Assembly: GCF_014652815.1 (NCBI RefSeq)
Contig: NZ_BMZN01000003.1
Coordinates: 718,228-782,227, forward strand
From: Alcaligenes pakistanensis
GTDB taxonomy: Bacteria; Pseudomonadota; Gammaproteobacteria; Burkholderiales; Burkholderiaceae_B
Reading direction: 5' to 3'
DNA length: 64,000 bases
Part shown: piece by piece, positions 54,194-62,500 of the stretch
Position numbering within the stretch: the stretch's first letter is position 1
Layout: every line of letters begins with the position of its first letter
Notes under the pieces: generated by a model
Databases searched by the model: none
Told to the model about the DNA's origin: nothing
The model's input: the letters and a program-made list of their open reading frames with translations, nothing else
Position numbers and translations under genes: made by a program

Positions 54194-54589
54194 TTATGCC
54201 ACGTAGCACAGCACTTCGCCACCGACGCCAGCTGCACGCGCTTTGCGATCGGTCATCACGCCACGAGACGTAGAGACGATAGCAACGCCCAAGCCGTTCA
54301 TGACTTGAGGGATGTTCGTGCTGCCTTTGTAGATGCGCAGTCCAGGACGCGAAACGCGGTCGATGCGTTCGATGACTGGCTGGCCGGCATAGTATTTCAG
54401 GGTGACTTCCAGCTCTGGCTTGGCTTTTTCGCCAACGATGCGGAAATCTTCGATGTAGCCTTCGTCTTTCAGCACAGCAGCAATAGCTGCTTTCAGCTTC
54501 GAGGAGGGCATGCTAACCGATGTTTTGTTGACCATTTGCGCGTTACGCACGCGGGTCAACATATCGGCGATTGGATCGCTCATGCTCAT
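54194..54589 (-). CDS. rpsH: Ribosomal protein S8
   Basis: A 131-residue protein, [20 protein letters not shown], with '[20 protein letters not shown]' near the C terminus. S8 also represses the spc operon in E. coli. Confidence 0.98.
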   Translation of the reverse strand: MSMSDPIADMLTRVRNAQMVNKTSVSMPSSKLKAAIAAVLKDEGYIEDFRIVGEKAKPELEVTLKYYAGQPVIERIDRVSRPGLRIYKGSTNIPQVMNGLGVAIVSTSRGVMTDRKARAAGVGGEVLCYVA

Positions 54590-54600
54590 GTGTATTTCTC

Positions 54601-54906
54601 CTACCAGCTGGCCTTGGTCATACCGGGGATCTCGCCGCGCATTGCCATTTCGCGCACTTTATGGCGAGTCAAACCGAATTTCTTGAAAACACCGCGAGAG
54701 CGTCCCGTGATAACGCAACGGTTGCGTTGACGGGTCGGGTTCGAGTTGCGTGGCAATTGCTGCAACTGCAAACGAGCCTCGTAGCGTTCTTCGTCAGACT
54801 TGGACTGGTCGTCAATGGTCGCTTTCAGTTCGGCACGTTTAGCGGCGAATTTCTCAGCCAGCTTGACGCGCTTGATGTCGCGATTGATGAGGGAAAGTTT
54901 AGCCAC
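54601..54906 (-). CDS. rpsN: Ribosomal protein S14 (zinc-free form)
   Basis: A 101-residue S14 with '[19 protein letters not shown]' and only one cysteine in the region where the zinc form has four, so the zinc-independent long form. Confidence 0.97.
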   Translation of the reverse strand: MAKLSLINRDIKRVKLAEKFAAKRAELKATIDDQSKSDEERYEARLQLQQLPRNSNPTRQRNRCVITGRSRGVFKKFGLTRHKVREMAMRGEIPGMTKASW

Positions 54907-54916
54907 GTTGCGCCCC

Positions 54917-55456
54917 TTAGTTGCGGAACGGGAAGCTGAACGCGCTAAGCAGCGCCTTGGCCTCTTCGTCCGTCTTGGCAGATGTAGTGATGCTGATGTT
55001 CAGACCACGCACTGCGTCGATTTTGTCGTACTCGATTTCGGGGAAAATGATTTGCTCTTTAACCCCCATGTTGTAGTTGCCACGACCGTCAAACGCACGA
55101 CCCGACACACCACGGAAGTCACGTACGCGTGGCAGAGCCACAGCGACCAGACGATCCAGGAATTCGTACATGCGTTGACCGCGCAGGGTCACCATACAAC
55201 CAATCGGGTAATCTTCGCGAATCTTAAAACCGGCAATAGCTTTGCGGGTTTTCGTGACAACGGGCTTTTGACCAGCAATTTTGGTCATGTCCGATACCGC
55301 GTTCTCGATGACTTTCTTGTCAGCAACCGCTTCCGAGACACCCATGTTCAGGGTGATCTTGGTGATGCGCGGCACTTCCATGATGCTCTTGTACTCGAAC
55401 TGCTTTTGCAGATCGGCAACCACTTTTTCGCGGTAGAACTCTTGTAAACGTGTCAT
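54917..55456 (-). CDS. rplE: Ribosomal protein L5
   Basis: A 179-residue 5S-rRNA and P-site protein, [20 protein letters not shown], with '[20 protein letters not shown]'. Confidence 0.98.
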   Translation of the reverse strand: MTRLQEFYREKVVADLQKQFEYKSIMEVPRITKITLNMGVSEAVADKKVIENAVSDMTKIAGQKPVVTKTRKAIAGFKIREDYPIGCMVTLRGQRMYEFLDRLVAVALPRVRDFRGVSGRAFDGRGNYNMGVKEQIIFPEIEYDKIDAVRGLNISITTSAKTDEEAKALLSAFSFPFRN

Positions 55457-55468
55457 GTTATCCGCCCC

Positions 55469-55789
55469 TTATGCCTTGGCGCCAACGGCTTTGCCGCTGG
55501 AACGATAAATACGCGTCTTCTGACCGTCGATCACCTGAATACCAACGCGGTCGCCCTTGCCAGTTTCTGGGTTGAACAGAGCAACGTTCGAGATGTTGAT
55601 AGGCATAGTCTTGTCGACGATCCCACCTTGCGTACCAGCCATAGGATTGGCTTTAACGTGTTTTTTGACGACATTGATGCCTTCCACAAGGATGTGGTCT
55701 GCGTCGATGCGTTGCAGTACGGTGCCACGGCGTTTTTTATCACGACCGGTCAGCACAATAACTTCGTCGCCTTTACGAATTTTTTGCAT
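55469..55789 (-). CDS. rplX: Ribosomal protein L24
   Basis: A 106-residue assembly-initiating protein with the KOW motif '[20 protein letters not shown]'. Confidence 0.98.
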   Translation of the reverse strand: MQKIRKGDEVIVLTGRDKKRRGTVLQRIDADHILVEGINVVKKHVKANPMAGTQGGIVDKTMPINISNVALFNPETGKGDRVGIQVIDGQKTRIYRSSGKAVGAKA

Positions 55790-55801
55790 TTTTCGCGCTC
55801 C

Positions 55802-56170
55802 TTACAGCACTTCGGGAGCCAGGGACACGATCTTCATGAACTTCTCGGTACGCAGTTCACGCGTCACGGGTCCGAAGATGCGGGTGCCGATAGGCTCCAG
55901 CTTGGCATTGAGCAATACGGCAGCATTGCCACCGAAACGAATCAGCGAACCGTCTTTACGGCGCACGCCCTTAGCGGTACGAACCACTACAGCGTTGTAG
56001 ATTTCGCCTTTTTTGACGCGTCCGCGCGGGGCCGCTTCTTTAACGGTAACTTTAATAATGTCACCAATTGCGGCATAACGGCGCTTCGAGCCGCCCAGCA
56101 CTTTGATGCACATTACAGAACGCGCACCTGTGTTGTCGGCCACGTCCAGCGTGGTCTGCATTTGAATCAT
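55802..56170 (-). CDS. rplN: Ribosomal protein L14
   Basis: A 122-residue protein, [20 protein letters not shown], first gene of the spc operon here. The usual upstream partners rpsQ, rpmC and rplP of the S10 operon are absent; a 278-bp leader and then the LapD-like gene lie upstream. Confidence 0.98.
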   Translation of the reverse strand: MIQMQTTLDVADNTGARSVMCIKVLGGSKRRYAAIGDIIKVTVKEAAPRGRVKKGEIYNAVVVRTAKGVRRKDGSLIRFGGNAAVLLNAKLEPIGTRIFGPVTRELRTEKFMKIVSLAPEVL

Positions 56171-56359
56171 GATTTTTCCTGTTCCAACTTAATTGCAACG
56201 ATCCAGCCAAAATGACCGGGTCATACAACCAGTTTTGGTCCCGTCAGATTCGGATCCAGCCAGTTCGATACCGTAAACCCGATCTCGATCTGGTCCGGCA
56301 AGCCGAACCCTAGGTTGAAATCTTGCGAGAGACAAAACGTTGTATTACCAACTTCAATC

Positions 56360-56388
56360 CGGATAGCCTGTTAAGCCTCTCCGGTCAA
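56360..56388 (-). promoter_or_regulatory. Possible promoter of the spc/alpha ribosomal operon
   Basis: On the minus strand TTGACC (56383-56388) and TATCCG (56360-56365) are 17 bp apart. The -10 is weak. A promoter must lie in this gap because rplN begins the operon here. Confidence 0.3.
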
Positions 56389-56448
56389 TATCAAGAGGTA
56401 AGCCACATATACTAGCAAACAAGCCCCAAAAAAACAAGGGGATATTTG

Positions 56449-58389
56449 CTAAGGCCTTGGCAGGACGGCGTTTTCACGCAACAACTCGTCCAGCTGGGTA
56501 CTGTTGCTGGCACGGGTTACCCGGCGCAAGCCAATTCCCAGTTCCTGCAGACTTTGCAAAAATGCGGTCAATAAATGACGCCCGCCTACCTCGGTCTGAA
56601 GAGTCTGAGCACGCTCATCGTCTAGGACGATATACTTGAGCGCCATCAAGTGCAGCCACAGAATGGACTCGGGCTGCTCCAGGACACGACGTAGACCAAA
56701 CTGCACTCCCAAGGGGCGTAACTTATCTACAAAGGCGACGGTCTCAACATCGTGTTCGCTCAGGCAGTAGGCATCCAACTCAATGATCAGTCGCTGAGCC
56801 TTATCCCCTGCTGCTGCCAGAGCCTGCACCACCTGACCTCCAAAACCCGGCTTGATCACAGAGGCCCAGGACACTCGAACACTTAAGCTGCCCTCATTAT
56901 TGGCCAGCCAATCGCAGGCCAACTCCATCGTTCGCAAGTCACACTGCCAAGACAAACCCAGTCGAACTGCAACGGGAATAAACAGGTAAGCAGGCAAGCT
57001 AGCCTGCCCAGGCTGCTCGGGCAATAAATTCAACGTAGCATCATGGATCTGACCAGACTGCCCCCAGACGCCCACCCCCGGCTTCACATTTAGCTCAATT
57101 CGACCCTGCTCCAGGCCGCTCTTTATACGGGAATGCCATTCCTGCTCGCCAATCGAAGAGCTAGCTTCGTGATGAGCCCCCTCGGATGGGCGGTACTCCA
57201 CCTCTTGGTGCCCTGCCCCTTCGGCGCGCATCAAAGCATTATCCAAACGCGTCATGACCGCACTAAGCGAATCCTGCCCTTCATAGTTGGTCATGGCCAT
57301 AGACCAACGGCACAGGCTGCCATCTTTTAATGGCTGGCGCAGCTCTTGCAAGGCAGTACGCAATTCCTGGGCGAAAACCATAACCTGCGGCCCGGTCTGC
57401 CCTTGAAGCAGCACAATAAAATCAGACCCATTCAAGCGAGCCAGATTGCCTACGTTCATACCGTTTTTCTGCAAAAGCTCTGTACAACGCTGCGTCACCA
57501 GCTTTAGCCAGGCATCCACCGCATCCCGCGACAAAGAAGTATTCAAGGGCAACAAGTCCCGTTGACGGAACAGCAGCACATGGCCGCCCTCTTCCTGCTG
57601 CAGCACCTGACGGAACAGGTTCACAAAATATTTACGATTCGCCAAGCCGGTCACTGGATCGCAGTTCAACTCCAGTTGCAATTGCTCGATCCGGTCATTT
57701 TGCTCCTGACTGCTGACGCGTATACGCTTTTGCACAGTGCTTAGCGTATGAGTCACCGCTTCCAGCTCAGGAATAGTGCGCACTTTCTTGCGGCTGGGTA
57801 CGGATTCACTCTGATCCATCTGCTGAAGCTCGAACTGCACGTGCTCACGCAAGGCCCGACGCAACCAGGCCATAACCATCAGCACAAAAATGCCCCAAAC
57901 AATCCCTGCACCCAGGACGAGTAAGGTGACACGTACAAAACTTTTCCACAAACTGGCACGGGCGTATTCATCAGCCGCTTTCACTTCAATTGTGCCGATC
58001 TGGTTCCAGCCGTTACTGACATGAGCCGAGGCCTTGGGTACATCAATGGGCAAGGAATTGGCGAACCACTCAGGTGAAGAGGTGCTAGCTTGCCTCTCTT
58101 GCTGGGCACTGCGTTCCACCACAACCGCATTGGAGGTGTCATAGAAACGGATATGCTCAAACTGCCCTGTGTCGTACAAGGCGGAGATCAGAAGCTCTTG
58201 AGTAATCGCATCCTGATTGCTGGGTTGAGACAGGGTCAACGCCAAGGACGTAGCCGCCGACTCTCCCTGAGCCTGTAACTGGCTACTTAAGTACTGTCTT
58301 GCCGAATCCACGCTAAACCATAGCGTGCCAATCAAAATAGCAAGAATCGCGCACGAGACACTTAGCAAGAGCTGTTTAAGTAAAGACAT
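56449..58389 (-). CDS. lapD: LapD-like c-di-GMP receptor with degenerate GGDEF and EAL domains
   Basis: A 646-residue inner-membrane protein. A first membrane helix (about residues 7-25), a periplasmic output domain (about 26-150) with 'PEWFANSLPID' and 'VSNGWNQIGTIEV' closely matching LapD, a second helix (about 152-175), a HAMP-like segment and a degenerate GGDEF (NGSDF) domain are present. The EAL part (about 420 on) lacks the EAL motif, the KVLSRL-type binding arginine, the catalytic-lysine region and the terminal QG-G signature. In the known system, LapD holds LapG when bound to c-di-GMP. It lies downstream of lapG on the same strand. Confidence 0.82.
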   Translation of the reverse strand: MSLLKQLLLSVSCAILAILIGTLWFSVDSARQYLSSQLQAQGESAATSLALTLSQPSNQDAITQELLISALYDTGQFEHIRFYDTSNAVVVERSAQQERQASTSSPEWFANSLPIDVPKASAHVSNGWNQIGTIEVKAADEYARASLWKSFVRVTLLVLGAGIVWGIFVLMVMAWLRRALREHVQFELQQMDQSESVPSRKKVRTIPELEAVTHTLSTVQKRIRVSSQEQNDRIEQLQLELNCDPVTGLANRKYFVNLFRQVLQQEEGGHVLLFRQRDLLPLNTSLSRDAVDAWLKLVTQRCTELLQKNGMNVGNLARLNGSDFIVLLQGQTGPQVMVFAQELRTALQELRQPLKDGSLCRWSMAMTNYEGQDSLSAVMTRLDNALMRAEGAGHQEVEYRPSEGAHHEASSSIGEQEWHSRIKSGLEQGRIELNVKPGVGVWGQSGQIHDATLNLLPEQPGQASLPAYLFIPVAVRLGLSWQCDLRTMELACDWLANNEGSLSVRVSWASVIKPGFGGQVVQALAAAGDKAQRLIIELDAYCLSEHDVETVAFVDKLRPLGVQFGLRRVLEQPESILWLHLMALKYIVLDDERAQTLQTEVGGRHLLTAFLQSLQELGIGLRRVTRASNSTQLDELLRENAVLPRP

Positions 58390-58488
58390 AGCGCTTCCGT
58401 ATATTCCATAAATTCTGGTCTAGCCCACCCTGACGGGTGCCTTGGGGTTTGCTCAAGATCTGCCTGCTGACCTGAAGGCCAGTGGGCA

Positions 58489-59178
58489 TCAAGGTACAAA
58501 ACCTTCCTTACGCATTTTTTCCAGCAAACCACGCCAGCGGCTAATACTGTCTACCGAACCTTTTTGAGTATTACCCACATACACCCCTTGTGAGTTAAAG
58601 CTAAACACAGGGGTTAAATCAGGACGTTGGCTGGCGGGACGAATCGAACCACTTAAATTATCCAGCAACAAAGGCTCGGACTGCGGCGTGGGATAGTAGC
58701 CCAACACCATATGCGCAATACTTTGACCACCCACCTGGGCGCGTACATAAATCAGGCGCAGTTTTTCATTGGGTACACCCAAATGCAACAAGGAAAAATA
58801 CTTGCCGATGACAAAGTCTTCGCAGTCGCCAGCAGCTTTGCCCAAGGTTTCAATCGGTGTTGCCCAATAATCCAGCTGGCCCCAAATATGAATGTCTTCA
58901 CCAGCCATCACAGTCATATTCCAGAATTCATTAATCGCATCTAACTGGCGACGTTCGCTTAAACCACGGGCGGATTCCAGATTGCTCATCCACCGATCCA
59001 CGGCAGTCCCCGCACGGGCGCCAAAACGGGAAACAGCGGTCTGACGAAGCTTGCTTGCCTCGAACTGCAAGGCAGGCGCCGACAAAGGCAGCCACACCAA
59101 TACCAGCAGTGCGACCAGCACAAACAGTGCAATCCTAGATCGAAGAAAAAAGCGTAGCCAGGCAAAAGACAAGAGCAC
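58489..59178 (-). CDS. lapG: LapG-like periplasmic cysteine protease
   Basis: A 229-residue bacterial transglutaminase-like cysteine protease. It has an N-terminal signal/anchor (about residues 15-35) and the catalytic triad: cysteine in GDCEDFVIGKYF, histidine in SIAHMVLGYYP and aspartate in LLLDNLSG. The DCED segment includes the calcium-binding acidic residues known in LapG. It cleaves the N-terminal retention region of the surface adhesin when freed by LapD. The start is a GTG with GGGA upstream. It lies between the adhesin gene and lapD, an order supporting a shared function. Confidence 0.9.
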   Translation of the reverse strand: MLLSFAWLRFFLRSRIALFVLVALLVLVWLPLSAPALQFEASKLRQTAVSRFGARAGTAVDRWMSNLESARGLSERRQLDAINEFWNMTVMAGEDIHIWGQLDYWATPIETLGKAAGDCEDFVIGKYFSLLHLGVPNEKLRLIYVRAQVGGQSIAHMVLGYYPTPQSEPLLLDNLSGSIRPASQRPDLTPVFSFNSQGVYVGNTQKGSVDSISRWRGLLEKMRKEGFVP

Positions 59179-59202
59179 GTCAATCCCAAATAAGCAAACC
59201 CT

Positions 59203-59217
59203 TATAACGGCGTTATA
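59203..59217. promoter_or_regulatory. Palindromic site upstream of lapG
   Basis: Seven-base perfect arms TATAACG/CGTTATA around one G. Its position just before the GTG start at 59178 suggests an operator or a site overlapping the lapG promoter. The binding protein is unknown. Confidence 0.45.
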
Positions 59218-59467
59218 GCTTGCCTATTTAGTAAGCACTTGGCAATCGACTAAGCGCCTAATCCCTCTATATATAGAGCAGGCTGTTAAACGGTCTCAAA
59301 CTACTCCTGAAAAGCGAGTCACTCAGCCTTCAAACCTGCAGAGCCACACGTTTGCCCGGCTAAACCTGGGCAGCAGCCAAGCGGCATGTGCCCTTTTTTA
59401 CGACACATCACGATGATAGTCACAAATGCCAAACATTCACTATTGGCGCTGACGACAAGCTACGGGC

Positions 59468-59507
59468 ATAAAAAAAGCCCCACAAAGCCAAAAGGCATGT
59501 GGGGCTT
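59468..59507 (-). terminator. Terminator of the giant adhesin gene
   Basis: AAGCCCCACA (59475-59484) pairs with TGTGGGGCTT (59498-59507), with an inner GCC/GGC closing pair. The A-run at 59468-59476 is the U-tract on the minus strand. Confidence 0.85.
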
Positions 59508-59544
59508 GGCACTACCCGCAGGTAGCGCCTATCCGGTGAACAGC

Positions 59545-62500
59545 TTAGAAATCAGAAGACTTCAAAGTACCGTCTTTCAGCGAGTTGGCGATCTGAGCTG
59601 CCTTCTCTGCATCAAAGTCGATGTTGTCCAGAATGATCTTCTGATCAATCTGACCATTGCCTTGAGAGCTGATACCGATTTCCATCTTGCCGTTATCCGA
59701 GCGGCTTACCGTCAGGTACTGGCTCAGATCACCGCTATTGAGGTCATGGCCCGACAACAGATCAGTGATATCCAAGGTGTCGGTACCCGCATCACCAAAG
59801 TCCATCACTTTATCAACAGCCGGTTTGCTGGCAGTGCCTTGATCACCCTTATTCCACACAAAGGTGTCATCACCCTCACCACCGAACATGATGTCGTCGC
59901 CGGCACCACCGATCAGAGTGTCGTTACCGCCCTGGCCGTACAGGATGTCGTTACCGTTGCCACCATCAAGGATGTCATCGCCACCACGTTTGTCGCCATC
60001 AACGTTGAAAGCTTCGTGGTTGCCCTTGATGTAGTCGTAGATATCGTTACCCGTAGCTGGAGTACCGCCGTTCTTCATCTGCAAGAACACTTCCAGCGCC
60101 TTCAGACCGGAGCCATCAGGCAAGTTGTCTGGGCGACCACCCACTTCATGCCATGGCAAGACAGCACCATCGGTATTGATCGTGTCACCAAAGATGATGT
60201 CATTACCGTCGCCACCGATGATGTGGTCATTACCGACAGGTGCTGGATCGTTCGTTACCGAACCACCCTTCAAGGCTGCATCCAAGTCTTCTTTGGTATT
60301 AACGATGTCGACCTTATTGACCTCTGTCCAATCATTTGGATTGCCGGAGGACAACAGAGTGACGTCATCAATGTAGACCTTGTAATTACCACTGCTGGAA
60401 CGATCATCCACCAAGAATTCGAAGCGGTACTTACCTTCGCCAACTGGCTTGGTCGTAATAGTGCCGTTGCTGTTAATACGGCTCCCAGATTCAACGACCT
60501 CCCAGTTTCCAGTCTTCTCGTTGAACTTCTGCAGTTGCCACTGGAATACATCCTGGCTCTTGCGCCCACTTTCAGAATAATGGAAGCTCAGCTTGCCATA
60601 GCTGCCAGCTGCGACAGTCATACCAGGACCAGTAACCGTTGTGGATGTGTCATTCCAACTGCTATAGGTATCCGTAATTTCCAGACGATTATCAGGATTG
60701 CGGGTACTACCCAAATTATGAACACCCAAAGAGCCGTTACCGTTAACCTTCGTCCAACCGGCGTGACTACCGTTTTCGAAGTCGGTAACGTCCTTGCTAC
60801 CACGCACCACATCAATGATCTCGGTGCCGGTGTTGTCGTACTTGCGCAGCACATCCACGCTAACGTCGTTACCAATACCCACGGCGTAAACCTTGCTGCC
60901 CGAGGATGTCACCAAGCTGTCATAGGCAGTCTTACCACGTGAGTCAGCGGTGGAGTCATAGCCACTACCTGCACCTTGACCAGTACCGTACTGGGTTGGG
61001 TTGCCGTCTGTCAGGAAATACGTAACGTTTTCATAGTTGTTGCCGTTCTTGTCGACTGCAGGTGCGTCGCCAGTCTTGAACCATGCTTCAGCCGCTTTAA
61101 AGGCCGCTTCATAGTTGGTACCACCCACATTGGAGTTCCAATTGGAGTTGTAGCCATTCAAGGTGTCGATCGAATTCAGCAGACTAATCAAATCGGCATG
61201 AGTCAGATCCTTGAAGACCAGAGGCGTATCAGCCTTGGTACCAAAGCCAATGATGCTCAGGTTCACCGTGCCGCCTTCGTGATTGGCCAAGCTCTCGGCC
61301 AAAGTCGTCAGCGCAGCCTTGAGCAACTGCATACGGTTCATATTGTCCGTACCAGAGGCTTCCTTCATGCTGTTGGAACGGTCAACCAGAATGGCAATGT
61401 TGTAGCTCTGGCCGTGAACGATGTTTTCTTGTACACCACCGCGGTCGCCGATGATGACGTCATCACCCACACCGCCGCTAGGCGTACCACCACCGTTGCC
61501 ATCGACAATCAGCTGATCCACATCCAGCGTGTATGGGCCGGAATCGTTGGCAGAAGCACTATTGCCAGCCGAGTCTGTCGTCGTGACCTTGGCATCGACC
61601 GTATCGTTCTTCAGCAGATCCTGTACAGGCACTGGGATCTTGAAGGTCAGATCATTACCAACCGTACCGGTGTATTCCTTACCACCGATAGTCAGAGTCA
61701 CGGTATCGCCTGGCTGAACATCTTTGCCAACCGTACCGGTGACATCGATCGTGCCCTTACCGTCACCTGCTTCCTTGTGATCAATCACGCCGTCACCGGC
61801 GATCGGATTCAAAGTGATGTCGGCTTCAGGCAATGTAGTCTGCACACCGTAGTCGCGATCGGCTTCAGCACTAGCACTGTTACCAGCATCGTCCTTGGTC
61901 TCGACCTTGGCGTGGACATTATCATCCAGAGCCAGTTCGGAACCGGGAACATTCACATTCCAGGTCTTACCATCGGCGTTAACCGTGGTCGTGTAGTCCT
62001 TACCATTGACCGTCACGGTCACGGTATCACCGACCTTCACATCCTTGCCAACCGTACCGGTCAAGGTCACGTCGGACTCGGACTCAGCCTTGTTGATCAC
62101 GTCGTCACCAGCAATGGTGTTGATGGTGATCGAAGCTTCAGGAGCGTCGGTATCAACACCGTAGTCACGGTCAGCTTCAGCCGAAGCAGGGTTACCCGCT
62201 GCATCTTCGGTCTCAACCTTGGCTTTAACGTTCGTGTCTTGGATCAACTCAGAGCCAGGAACATCCACGTTCCAGGTCTTACCATCGGCGTTAACGGTCG
62301 TGGTGTAGTCCTTACCGTTCACGGTCACCGTGACCGTGTCGCCGGCCTTAACGTCTTTACCAACGGTACCGGTAATGGTCACGTCGGACTCAGACTCAGC
62401 CTTATTGATCACGTCATCTTCAGCGATCACATTGATCGCGATCTCGGCTTCGGGCAGATCCGTATCGATGCCGTAGTCACGGTCAGCTTCAGCGCTGGCT

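Larger units (their letters stand above)
59179..59544. other. 366-bp gap between lapG and the adhesin gene
   Basis: No gene seen. It contains the perfect palindrome TATAACG-G-CGTTATA (59203-59217), 25 bp before lapG; a second palindrome CTCTATATATAGAG (59265-59278); and the adhesin terminator (59468-59507). A lapG promoter is expected here. Confidence 0.6.

Noticed and set aside
57720..57725. A GTATAC hexamer inside the lapD gene
   Set aside because: It lies within coding sequence and has no promoter elements; chance occurrence.
59386..60942. A 518-residue plus-strand open frame antisense to the adhesin
   Set aside because: It is the complement of the RTX/VWA region, with repetitive isoleucine-valine-threonine content, and lacks independent support.
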